This document shows, piece by piece, positions 43,701 to 50,297 of a DNA stretch of 64,000 nucleotides (position 1 is its first letter; each line of letters opens with the position of its first letter). The translations under genes were made by a program, and so were the position numbers. The stretch spans positions 7,688,001-7,752,000 of the forward strand of contig NZ_PJMX01000001.1 of NCBI RefSeq assembly GCF_002846415.1, in the 5' to 3' direction. This DNA comes from Streptomyces sp. TLI_146. GTDB lineage: Bacteria; Actinomycetota; Actinomycetes; Streptomycetales; Streptomycetaceae. The notes under the pieces are model-generated. The model was given only the letters and a program-made list of their open reading frames with translations, did not search any database and was not told the origin of the DNA.

Positions 43701-43998
43701 GGACCTGGGCGGCGAGGCCGAGGCGCTCAACACCCTCGGCGCGGCCCAGCGGGCGGTCGCGGCCCCCGCCGACGCACTCGACTCCCACCGGCGCGCCCTC
43801 GATCTGGCCCGCGAGGTCCGGTCCCCGTACGAGGAGGCCCGCGCCCTCGAAGGCCTCGGCGAGAGCCTGTACGAAGTGGACCGACCTGACGAGGCCGCCG
43901 CCCGTCTGACCCAGGCCCTGGAACTCACCCGCACCCTCCAAGTCCCGGACGCCCAGCGCATCGAGGCCCGGCTGGCGCGGGGGCGGCGCCCGCTCTGA
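40738..43998 (+). CDS. AfsR/SARP-type transcriptional regulator with NB-ARC and TPR domains
   Basis: 1086 residues. Domains in order: OmpR-like winged helix (1-95: FGLLGPLSVQDDQGVERTP, SLHNHLLRLRRSLGEETRIR), bacterial activation domain BTAD (about 100-245: PLREAFHVQLMRVLHRSGRR), NB-ARC ATPase (about 265-520; Walker A GMPGVGKTAF near 298-307, LVLLDDASGSAQVE), a helical hinge, then 9-10 TPR units (about 700-1075: LIELGHVQQLTGRFTEAADS, LGDVRKSTGAYAEAVSCHRR). Related to AfsR and antibiotic pathway activators. The GTG at 40738 follows GGGAGA. No biosynthetic cluster adjoins it, so its targets lie elsewhere or next door (inference). An inverted repeat GGCGCT-N6-AGCGCC (40681-40698) lies just upstream. 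Confidence 0.92.
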   Translation: MKFGLLGPLSVQDDQGVERTPASPKGRALLTALLLTPGRAVSPARLENALWGEHPPATARASLHNHLLRLRRSLGEETRIRAVPGGMLLDVEDGELDTSVFTERLDAARAARSKEDWDAVVREADAALALWRGTPLDEFPELAEDEGARIRQWQEARTQVLEWRCDAELRRGRHEGLLPELSRLVVEFPLREAFHVQLMRVLHRSGRRAEALAAYHRLRRTLIDEMGVEPGPDAAAAYQDILVDDAPAPTGAPQADAVPTSLPRDVAAFTGREREVEDLVAAVRAGTAGGVVGIHAVDGMPGVGKTAFAVHVAHRLAADFPDGSLFLSLHAHTHGTPPVDLGTALTSLLLALGTPPQRIPADLSARAGLWRATLAGGRYLVLLDDASGSAQVEPLLPGTPGSLVLITSRRRLVALADAVPVTLDVLPEDRAVRLLVATAGRADLTAESPGCAELARLCGHLPLALHLTAARLRHHRAWSAEDVIADLAAASGRLTALSSENVSVRAAFELSCRDLSPDQLLLFRRLGRQPGLDFDAYAVAALHGTDLPTARRLLEELEDHHLVEEPSRGRYRMHDLVRDYARALTDADHDTGCRADAERAVARQLGYYLHAALAASRSFARYDTPALLPRTPAPAALPPVADEERALAWMRAEHANLSAAVAHAARHGHGEHAVHLPAAMAEFMRTQGYWGDALVLHRTALGAALLTEDPLGRAVALRNTAVIETLQAEFAQAESDLLAALDLFRGLRDRGREAIALHDLSSVLRRTGRYEEAESSLRHCLRLFGEVRDARGQAQVLIELGHVQQLTGRFTEAADSMGRALELHRALDNRLGQANALTALGDVRKSTGAYAEAVSCHRRALALFRDLGNELGEANVLSDLGDVLRLTGAYEEALESVGRASRLYRSLGARLGAANALAHLGRIKQRTGRLTEAEKDLQEALDTVRSLNSRMGQAYVLMYLAEGRILSGCHTYALENATASVELCRELGDLGGEAEALNTLGAAQRAVAAPADALDSHRRALDLAREVRSPYEEARALEGLGESLYEVDRPDEAAARLTQALELTRTLQVPDAQRIEARLARGRRPL

Positions 43999-44044
43999 GC
44001 GGCGTTGCCCCGTCTCGCGCGTTCGGCTGCGTCGACCGCGGTGG

Positions 44045-44063
44045 GCGCCCCGGCCAGGGGCGC
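44045..44063 (+). terminator. Possible terminator of the SARP-type gene
   Basis: GCGCCCC (44045-44051) pairs with GGGGCGC (44057-44063) over a 5-base loop, 47 bases past the stop codon. Confidence 0.4.
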
Positions 44064-44234
44064 GGCGGTCCCGGCGGTGATCTTGTCTGTTCGATCTCGC
44101 TCGGGTCGGTCCGCTCCTCGTCAAGCGTTGATCACGATTTGGCAAATTTGGAACCCTTGCATCGGCTTTGTCCATCCCCGGAGGCGGAACACGACCGTCG
44201 TGCCCCGAGGGGCAGAAGCAAGCCGGAGCCACAG

Positions 44235-45344
44235 ATGTCGCACGCGTCCACCAAGACCAGGAACGGGGCCGAGACCTATGAGTCCCGGGGCCGCCGCCGC
44301 GCCTCCAAGGCCCGGCGATGGCTCGTCGCCGTGGTCTGCGTGGGGCTGCTCGGGGCGATTGCCTGGCCGGTCATGAGCTACTTCGAGATACCGCCGTTCA
44401 CGGACAAGGGCGACCCCATCTCGTACGGCAAGATCGACAACAAGCCCGGCGCCCAGCAGAAGCCCGCGGACTCCAAGACGCTGATGCCGACCGGACCGGC
44501 CGCCGACTTCAAGATCTCCAGCACCCTTGGCAACGGCACGCACGTGGGCGTCGTGAAGATCACCGGCAAGAAGTCCGGCTTCACGGGCAAGGTGTGGGTC
44601 TGGGCGCCGAAGGAGTACGACGACCCGAAGTACGAGAAGAGCGGCTTCCCCGTCCTGATCGCGCTCCCGGGCGGCCCCGGCTTCCCCAACAACTACTGGA
44701 TGGACAACAACCTCAAGCTGGAGTCGTCCATCTCCAAGTGGGCCGAGGAGGGCAAGGGAAAACCGTTCCTGCTGGCCATGCCGGTGCTGAACCCCAAGCC
44801 CGACGACGGCGGGCTCTACTGGGACGGCAGCGACATCCCCGGCCAGCCCAAGATGGGCACCTGGCTGACCGAGGACGTGCCCGACCTCATGCGGCAGAAC
44901 TTCCGCACGATCAAGTCGCGCGACGGCTGGGCCTTCATGGGCTCCTCCTCCGGCGGCTTCGCCGGTCTGAAGGCCGTGCTGAAGCACCCCGACAAGTTCA
45001 AGGCCGTCATCGCCTCCGGTCCCGACATCGTCCCGGACTCGCGCTTGTGGAACGGCCACCCCAAGGAGAAGGCGGAGAACAACCCCGAGGTGCTCTCCAA
45101 GCAGCTGATCGCCGCCAAGGGGCCGGATGTGTACCTCGCCTTCCAGTACGGCACGAAGGAGACGTCCGTCATCCCCAAGGTGAACAAGTACATCGCCACC
45201 TACGGGAACAAGGGGCCGATCCACACCCACCTCGAAGTCATCCAGGGCGGGCGGCACAACGCCGTGACGTATGTGAAGGGGATGGACGCGAGCAGCATGC
45301 AGTGGATCAGCGAACAGATCGAGGGGCCGACGCCGTCGCCGTAG
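44235..45344 (+). CDS. Membrane-anchored esterase-D-type alpha/beta hydrolase
   Basis: 369 residues. A basic N-terminus (SRGRRRASKARR) and one transmembrane helix (WLVAVVCVGLLGAIAWPVM, about 33-51) place the rest outside. The alpha/beta hydrolase fold of the esterase D / mycolyltransferase-like group is visible: VKITGKKSGFTGKVWVWAPK, FPVLIALPGGPGFPNNYW, the nucleophile Ser238 in MGSSSGGFAG, and GGRHNAVTY with the catalytic His. The ATG at 44235 follows GGAG. Related actinomycete proteins are annotated as putative esterases; the natural substrate is unknown. The preceding 236 bases hold the SARP terminator and an AT-rich ATTTGGCAAATTTGG near 44134, probably the promoter. Confidence 0.88.
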   Translation: MSHASTKTRNGAETYESRGRRRASKARRWLVAVVCVGLLGAIAWPVMSYFEIPPFTDKGDPISYGKIDNKPGAQQKPADSKTLMPTGPAADFKISSTLGNGTHVGVVKITGKKSGFTGKVWVWAPKEYDDPKYEKSGFPVLIALPGGPGFPNNYWMDNNLKLESSISKWAEEGKGKPFLLAMPVLNPKPDDGGLYWDGSDIPGQPKMGTWLTEDVPDLMRQNFRTIKSRDGWAFMGSSSGGFAGLKAVLKHPDKFKAVIASGPDIVPDSRLWNGHPKEKAENNPEVLSKQLIAAKGPDVYLAFQYGTKETSVIPKVNKYIATYGNKGPIHTHLEVIQGGRHNAVTYVKGMDASSMQWISEQIEGPTPSP

Positions 45345-45408
45345 GGGGCGGGTTTCGCTGTGGGGGTCCCTGCCTTCGCCGTAGCGGTCCGGCCCCATTG
45401 AGGGTCTG

Positions 45409-45435
45409 TTAGGTAAGCCTAACCTTATGTATAAT
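45409..45435 (+). promoter_or_regulatory. Iron box overlapping the promoter of the small exported protein
   Basis: TTAGGTAAGCCTAACCTTA (45409-45427) matches the DmdR/IdeR/DtxR consensus TTAGGTTAGGCTAACCTAA at 16 of 19 positions, with both conserved TTAGGT and CTAACCT halves. A TATAAT -10 box follows at 45430-45435. The operator thus covers the -35 to spacer region and would shut transcription off when iron is plentiful. Confidence 0.85.
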
Positions 45436-45490
45436 GATCTCGTATCGCCGCACGTCACAGCACGTCGTGCACGTCCGTGAAAGGGATCCG

Positions 45491-45949
45491 ATGTCGTTAC
45501 GCATGCTCGCATCCGGCGCCGCCGCTCTGGCGGTCGCCGCGTCGACGGTCGCGCTCGCCCAGCCGTCCGCCCAGGCCGCCGCAGTCCCGCAGGGCACCCC
45601 GATCACCAAGGTTCTCGACTGGCGGGCCGGTCACGGGGACGCCACGGCCGCCGGGACCAGATGGCTGGAGCAGGGGACCGCGCCGTACGACCGCCCGCTC
45701 GTGGTCAAGGGCGAGCTCCGCAACACGGGGACCGGCTGCTCCTCGGTGTGGATCGCATGGCAGCGCGACTTCGTGAGCTACCCGCCGGAGAAGCAGGCCA
45801 CCCAGTGCGGCCCCGGTGCCGCGCCCATCGCGTACCGCAAGAGCGCACCGGGCACGCTCTCCAGTGCCACCCTCTTCGTGTGCAGGGGCGAGCGGGACAC
45901 CCAGGACTGCGGCGACCGGGTTCTGATGACCAACTGGGGCCTGGGCTGA
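45491..45949 (+). CDS. Small exported four-cysteine protein under iron control
   Basis: 152 residues. A signal peptide (LRMLASGAAALAVAASTVAL, cleavage after AQAA) leaves a mature protein of about 120 residues with four Cys (TGCSSVW, ATQCGPG, LFVCRGE, DCGDRV), enough for two disulfides, and several Trp. No family known to me. The ATG at 45491 follows AAAGGG by six bases. Codon 3 is TTA (45497-45499), the rare leucine codon read by the bldA tRNA. The iron box just upstream predicts expression under iron starvation. Neither siderophore genes nor transporters are adjacent, so its role in iron is unknown. Confidence 0.8.
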   Translation: MSLRMLASGAAALAVAASTVALAQPSAQAAAVPQGTPITKVLDWRAGHGDATAAGTRWLEQGTAPYDRPLVVKGELRNTGTGCSSVWIAWQRDFVSYPPEKQATQCGPGAAPIAYRKSAPGTLSSATLFVCRGERDTQDCGDRVLMTNWGLG

Positions 45950-46002
45950 CGCTCCGGCCGCCCTGCGGACGTACTGCTGGAACGCGTCGTCCTGTGTTTC
46001 CT

Positions 46003-46019
46003 TCCTGCCTTCGGCAGGA
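46003..46019 (+). terminator. Small hairpin after the iron-regulated gene
   Basis: TCCTGCC-TTC-GGCAGGA forms a perfect 7-bp stem with a 3-base loop, 54 bases past the stop. It could end transcription or be an RNA element; too short to be sure. Confidence 0.35.
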
Positions 46020-46207
46020 GGAGGACGCATGCCGGAGGGGCGCCCGGTCGAAGCCGGTATGCGGGAGGGGGTCCCGCAAAGGGGCTCCCTCCGCAATGCT
46101 GTCTCCGGTGGCGGGTACCGTCCGTCCCTGTCTCTCCTGGAGCCGAGGGCGGATCGGCCCCGGGCGCGCCGGCGCCCGACAACACCCCGCGCACACCGGA
46201 GCGGCCC

Positions 46208-46762
46208 ATGGAACGCGCAGGCCCGGAAGAGCGGCGCCGTCGCCGTGCCCTCGCCGGTCATCTGCTGCGGTCGGCGGCCTCGGTGGTCCTGCTGACGTCG
46301 CTGTACTACCTGGCCCCGCTGGACCGGGGAGTCGGCGTCGGCACCGCCGTGGCGCTCGCGCTGGGCCTTGTCCTCTTCGGCTGCCTCACGGTCTGGCAGA
46401 TCGCCGCCATCACCCATGCGGAGTATCCGCGGCTGCGGGCGATCGAGGCGCTGGCCACCGGCGTGCCGCTCTTCCTCGTGCTGTTCTCCGCCACGTACTT
46501 CCTGCTCGCCGACGACCGGCCGGCGTCGTTCTCGGAGCCGCTGAGCCGGACCGGCGCCCTGTACTTCACGGTCACGGTCTTCGCGACCGTCGGCTTCGGC
46601 GACATCGCACCCGCCACCGACACCAGCCGTGCGCTCACCACCGCGCAGATGATCCTGGACCTGATCGTGGTGGGCGTCATCGCCAAGGCCCTCTTCGGCG
46701 CGGTCCAGGTCGGGCTGCGCCGCAGGGACGCGGGCCCCGAGGACCCGGAGGAGGAGCCGTGA
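46208..46762 (+). CDS. Two-helix-pore potassium channel
   Basis: 184 residues with four hydrophobic segments, the last two framing a pore loop: TGALYFTVTVFATVGFGDIA. The selectivity filter TVGFGD is at residues 127-132, as in Kv/KcsA-type channels. The N-terminus is strongly basic (EERRRRRALAGHLL), the C-terminus acidic. The ATG follows GGAG. It lets potassium pass through the cytoplasmic membrane, probably as a tetramer. No RCK/TrkA regulatory domain is attached. The gene stands alone; GAGGAGG at 46018-46024 further upstream serves a short open frame I do not accept as a gene. Confidence 0.9.
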   Translation: MERAGPEERRRRRALAGHLLRSAASVVLLTSLYYLAPLDRGVGVGTAVALALGLVLFGCLTVWQIAAITHAEYPRLRAIEALATGVPLFLVLFSATYFLLADDRPASFSEPLSRTGALYFTVTVFATVGFGDIAPATDTSRALTTAQMILDLIVVGVIAKALFGAVQVGLRRRDAGPEDPEEEP

Positions 46763-46817
46763 GTGTCTCCGGACGTACGGGTCGCTGACGAGGACGGCTG
46801 CCCAACTCGCCCGGCAC

Positions 46818-46866
46818 GCAAGCCGTCTGCTCATCCGATGGGCAAGTCGTCTGCCGCATCGGGTGG
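46818..46866. repeat. Imperfect 24-25-bp tandem repeat
   Basis: GCAAGCCGTCTGC-TCATCCGATGG (46818-46841) is followed directly by GCAAGTCGTCTGC-CGCATCGGGTGG (46842-46866), about 80% identical. It lies in the leader or promoter region of the peptidoglycan-binding protein gene, between that gene and the potassium channel. Confidence 0.6.
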
Positions 46867-46956
46867 AGAGCCGTTCCGCCTACCGCTCTGGTTGCAGGGG
46901 AGATCTCAACCCCCTGTGTGACGCCGCACGGCAACCCCGCTCCCTATGTTGGCCTT

Positions 46957-46985
46957 CCGGCGGCGGCGAACCGGCACGCCGCCGG
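46957..46985 (+). other. Hairpin in the leader of the peptidoglycan-binding protein gene
   Basis: CCGGCGGCG (46957-46965) pairs with CGCCGCCGG (46977-46985) over 11 bases, 56 bases before the start codon; CAGGGG/CCCCTG near 46896-46917 can form another. The leader could be a regulatory RNA, but I do not find a known riboswitch consensus. Confidence 0.35.
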
Positions 46986-47040
46986 AGTACGGCGACACGC
47001 GTCGCGCCACGCGCGGTCGCCCCCATCCACGGGAGACCCC

Positions 47041-47394
47041 ATGAAACAGGTACGGATCCTCGTCGTCGCGCTGCTCAGCGCCGGAGTGCTGGGCGGCGCG
47101 GGCATGCTCGCCCCGGCCGATGCGGCCACGTCCGCCACCCGGGCGACGAGCGCCGCCGGATGTGCCCAGACCCGGCCGTTCCTCTCGCAGGGCGACCGGG
47201 GCACCTGTGTCAGGTACCTCCAGCAGAAGCTCACCGACCAGGGCATCAGCACCCGCGTCGACGGTGTCTTCGGCAGCGGGACGACCAAGTCGGTGAAGAG
47301 CTTCCAGTACCTCTGCGGCTACCGCGGCCACGAGGTGGACGGACTGGTCGGGCCCCGCACCTGGGCGGGTCTGCTGGACCACGCCTGCGTGTGA
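47041..47394 (+). CDS. Exported peptidoglycan-binding domain protein
   Basis: 117 residues: a signal peptide (QVRILVVALLSAGVLGGAGM) and a single PG_binding_1 domain (LSQGDRGTCVRYLQQKLTDQ, RVDGVFGSGTTKSVKSFQYL, VDGLVGPRTWAGLL). No catalytic module is attached. Three Cys besides one near the C-terminus may pair. Such small proteins bind the cell wall outside the membrane and may recruit or inhibit wall hydrolases (inference). The ATG at 47041 follows GGGAGA. Its stop codon is the first of three in a 20-bp tandem repeat. Confidence 0.88.
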   Translation: MKQVRILVVALLSAGVLGGAGMLAPADAATSATRATSAAGCAQTRPFLSQGDRGTCVRYLQQKLTDQGISTRVDGVFGSGTTKSVKSFQYLCGYRGHEVDGLVGPRTWAGLLDHACV

Positions 47395-47444
47395 GGATCG
47401 GTCCCTGCGTGTGAGGATCGACCCCTGCGGATGAGGATCGGCCC
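47385..47444. repeat. 20-bp tandem repeat, three copies, across a stop codon
   Basis: CTGCGTGTGAGGATCGGTCC (47385-47404), CTGCGTGTGAGGATCGACCC (47405-47424) and CTGCGGATGAGGATCGGCCC (47425-47444). The first copy includes the last codons and TGA of the peptidoglycan-binding protein gene; each further copy repeats the TGA. Confidence 0.93.
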
Positions 47445-47615
47445 GACATCGCAGGTCAGCGCTGCCCCGCCCACCCCAGGGTGTACATCCATGGGGCCAC
47501 TGCCCAGCGCGAAGTTCGGTCGAGGGGTTGATGTGGTGACGTCCGGGCTTCCGGCACTCTTACGGACATGCTGAGCGACCGACATCACCTGACGGTACGT
47601 CAAAAATCCAGAAGC

Positions 47616-50105
47616 ATGCGGAGACTGGGGTCCGTGGTGGCCGCTCTCTGCCTGACCTCCGGCACCGCCGCGCTGTTACCGGCGCCCGCGTCCGCCGCGC
47701 CGGCACCGGACGGCAAATGGGTGGACAGCAAACGGGTGGACGACCACGGCTACACCGCGCAGATCCGCCGCACCGAGTACGGCATCCCGCACGTCCTGGC
47801 CCACGACTACGGCGGCTTGGGGTACGGATACGGCTACGCGTTCGCGCAGGACAACCTGTGCCAACTCGCCGACCAGGTCATGACGTTGCGGGGCGACCGC
47901 TCCAGATACCTCGGCCCGACGGGGACGACCGCCGACGACACGCCCAACCTGGCGAGCGACACCTACCACCAGGGACTGCGGCAGGCAGGTACGGTCCGGC
48001 GGCTGCTCGACCGCCCGGCGCCGCTCGGCCCGACGCCCGAGCTGCGCCGGATGGTCGAGGGGTACGCCGCCGGGTACAACCGGTATCTGCGCGACACCGG
48101 CGCCGCTCACCTGCCGGACCCGACGTGCAAGGGCCAGCCCTGGGTCGGCCCGATCAACGCCATGGACATCTGGAACCTCGTCTACGACGTCAACGGCGCC
48201 TTCGGCGCGACGGCGCTCAAGCAGGCCATCGCCACCGCGACCCCGCCGACAGGGGCCGGGGGCAAGGCCGCCCCGAAGCCACGACGGGCAGCAACGGCAG
48301 CAACAGCAGCAGCGGCAGCCACAGGAGCGCCCAGCGTCGCCGCGAGCGGTTCGGCCTCGGTGCCCGCGCGGGAAATTCCCTCACCCCCGTCCACCCGCAA
48401 GGGCCCCCGCCGCGACGACCTCGGCAGCAACGGCTGGGCGCTCGGCCGTGACGCGACCCGTGGCCGCGACGGCATGCTGCTGGCCAACCCGCACCTGGCC
48501 TGGATCGGCGGGTACCGCTTCTACCAGGTGCAGTTGACGATCCCGGGCGTCATCGACGTCGCGGGCGCGAGCATCTACGGCACCCCGCTCGTCGAGATCG
48601 GCCACAACCGCACCCTGGCCTGGACGCACACCACGAGCAACGCCGACCACGCCTCGCTCTACCGCCTCGCCCTCGCACCCGGCGACCCGACGAGCTACCT
48701 GGTCGACGGCAAGGCCGTGCCGATGACCCGCAGGACCGTTCCGGTCACGGTCCGGGGCGCCGACGGCAAGGTGTCCACCGTCTCCAGCACCCTCCACACC
48801 TCCCGGTACGGCCCGGTCCTCGCCGAGGGCTGGACGCGCACCGAGGCGTACGCACTGAGGGACGCCAACGCGGACAACCTGCGCTCGATGAACGAGTGGC
48901 TGGCGATCGGCAGGGCGCGGTCCGTGGCCCAGCTCAAGCAGGCCCACCAGACGTACCAGGGCATCCCGTGGACGTACACGATCGCCACGGACACCGCCGG
49001 TACCGCGTACTTCAACGACTCCTCCGCCGTGCCCCACGTCGCCGACGACCAGCTCAAGCGGTGTGCCCTGCCGGGCGGGGGCGGCGAGGATCTGGTCGGT
49101 GTGCTCGACGGTTCGACCTCGGCCTGCGACTGGGGCAGCGACCCCGACGCGGTGGTGCCGGGCATCTTCGGCCCCGGCCACCAGCCCCGGCTGACCCGGA
49201 CCGACTATGTGGCCAACTCCAACAACGACTCGACGCTGACCAACCCCGCCGAGCCGCTGGCCGGTTACCCGCGGATGTACCGCGCCGGAGTTCCCCTCGG
49301 GCCGCGCGCCCAGCTCGGGCTCCAGATGATCGCGGGCCGGCGCGACGGCTCCGACGGACTCGGCGCTCCCGGCTTCACCCTGTCCACGTTGCAGGCGAGC
49401 ATGCTCGGCGACCGCAACTACACGGCGGAGCTGGGCCGCGACGACGCGGTCGCGATGTGCCGCGCGCACCCCGTCCTGACCGCCACCGACGGCACCGAGG
49501 TGGATGTGCGCGCCGCCTGTGACGTCCTGGCGGCCTGGGACACCCGCGACGACCCCGACAGCCGCGGCGCCGTGTTGTGGAAGGCGTTCCGCACCCGAGT
49601 GGACGGCCCGCACGCCTGGTGGCGCGTTCCGTACGACCCGGCCCAGCCGCTCACCACCCCGCGCGGGCTCAACGGCGACGAGCCGCAGGTGCGGCGCGCG
49701 CTGGCCGACGCCGTCCGCCAGCTGGCCGCCGACCAGGTGCCGCTGGACGCGCCGATAGGCAGTGTGCAGCGCTGGGCGGGGATTCCGCTGCCCGGCTGCT
49801 CCGGAGGCGAGGGCTGCTTCAACGTCGTGGACGCGTCACCCACGTCGGGCAGCGGCGGCGCCACACGCCCGAGCTCCCCGGACGACTACGCGTCGGGCTC
49901 CAGCTTCATCATGGCCACGGAGCTGACGGCCCAGGGGCCGCGCACCCGGACGATCCTCACCTACGGGCAGTCCGTCAACCCCGAATCGCCGCACTACACC
50001 GACCAGACCGTCCTCTTCTCGCACAAGCGCTGGGTCACGGAACGGTTCACCGAGGCGGAGATAGCGTCCGACCCCCAGCTGCGGACCATAACCCTGCGGG
50101 GCTGA
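47616..50105 (+). CDS. Secreted Ntn-hydrolase of the penicillin acylase / AhlM family
   Basis: 829 residues. Signal peptide (LGSVVAALCLTSGTAALLPA), alpha chain with RRTEYGIPHVLAHDYGGLGY, an Ala-rich spacer (about 215-260), and the beta chain beginning at the autocatalytic nucleophile Ser271 in DLGSNGWALGRDATR. NPHLAWIGGYRFYQVQL, the oxyanion and Asn region NSNNDSTLTNPAEPL complete the site. Family enzymes from Streptomyces (AhlM type) cleave acyl chains from penicillin V, acyl-homoserine lactones or lipopeptides. The ATG at 47616 is preferred as it begins the signal peptide; AGAAG is close. Codon 21 is TTA (47676-47678), suggesting bldA-dependent synthesis. A 10-bp tandem duplication covers the stop. 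Confidence 0.9.
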   Translation: MRRLGSVVAALCLTSGTAALLPAPASAAPAPDGKWVDSKRVDDHGYTAQIRRTEYGIPHVLAHDYGGLGYGYGYAFAQDNLCQLADQVMTLRGDRSRYLGPTGTTADDTPNLASDTYHQGLRQAGTVRRLLDRPAPLGPTPELRRMVEGYAAGYNRYLRDTGAAHLPDPTCKGQPWVGPINAMDIWNLVYDVNGAFGATALKQAIATATPPTGAGGKAAPKPRRAATAATAAAAATGAPSVAASGSASVPAREIPSPPSTRKGPRRDDLGSNGWALGRDATRGRDGMLLANPHLAWIGGYRFYQVQLTIPGVIDVAGASIYGTPLVEIGHNRTLAWTHTTSNADHASLYRLALAPGDPTSYLVDGKAVPMTRRTVPVTVRGADGKVSTVSSTLHTSRYGPVLAEGWTRTEAYALRDANADNLRSMNEWLAIGRARSVAQLKQAHQTYQGIPWTYTIATDTAGTAYFNDSSAVPHVADDQLKRCALPGGGGEDLVGVLDGSTSACDWGSDPDAVVPGIFGPGHQPRLTRTDYVANSNNDSTLTNPAEPLAGYPRMYRAGVPLGPRAQLGLQMIAGRRDGSDGLGAPGFTLSTLQASMLGDRNYTAELGRDDAVAMCRAHPVLTATDGTEVDVRAACDVLAAWDTRDDPDSRGAVLWKAFRTRVDGPHAWWRVPYDPAQPLTTPRGLNGDEPQVRRALADAVRQLAADQVPLDAPIGSVQRWAGIPLPGCSGGEGCFNVVDASPTSGSGGATRPSSPDDYASGSSFIMATELTAQGPRTRTILTYGQSVNPESPHYTDQTVLFSHKRWVTERFTEAEIASDPQLRTITLRG

Positions 50106-50120
50106 CCGGGGCTGACCGGG
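50101..50120. repeat. 10-bp tandem duplication across the acylase stop codon
   Basis: GCTGACCGGG is repeated exactly at 50101-50110 and 50111-50120; the first copy holds the TGA stop (50103-50105). Confidence 0.85.
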
Positions 50121-50229
50121 GCGGTGGGCGCCGGTGCCATGAACGCGTCGGGGCGACCCGTACGGCCCACGCCATCCCCAGAGTTGGGGATACCGGGGCC
50201 GGGGGACGCCTCCTAGTCTGAGCGAGGCG

Positions 50230-50261
50230 GGAACGTCCCCCGCCCGAACGGGGGACGTTCC
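50230..50261 (+). terminator. Strong hairpin before the radical SAM gene
   Basis: GGAACGTCCCCCG (50230-50242) pairs perfectly with CGGGGGACGTTCC (50249-50261), 13 bp with a 6-base loop. It is 125 bases past the acylase stop and only 36 bases before the radical SAM start, so it may end the acylase transcript or be a structure in the leader of the next gene. Confidence 0.6.
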
Positions 50262-50297
50262 GGCGTCGAGGCCGCGAGCGGACACGGGGAGCATGCG

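Noticed and set aside
46029-46295. 88-codon frame with an excellent ribosome site (AGGAGGAGG) before the potassium channel
   Set aside because: The product is Arg/Pro-rich, runs into the channel gene and resembles no protein. A translated upstream frame is possible but unsupported.
46860-47040. c-di-AMP (ydaO) riboswitch before the peptidoglycan-binding protein
   Set aside because: The genomic context would fit, but I could not match the conserved core; kept only as a structured leader.
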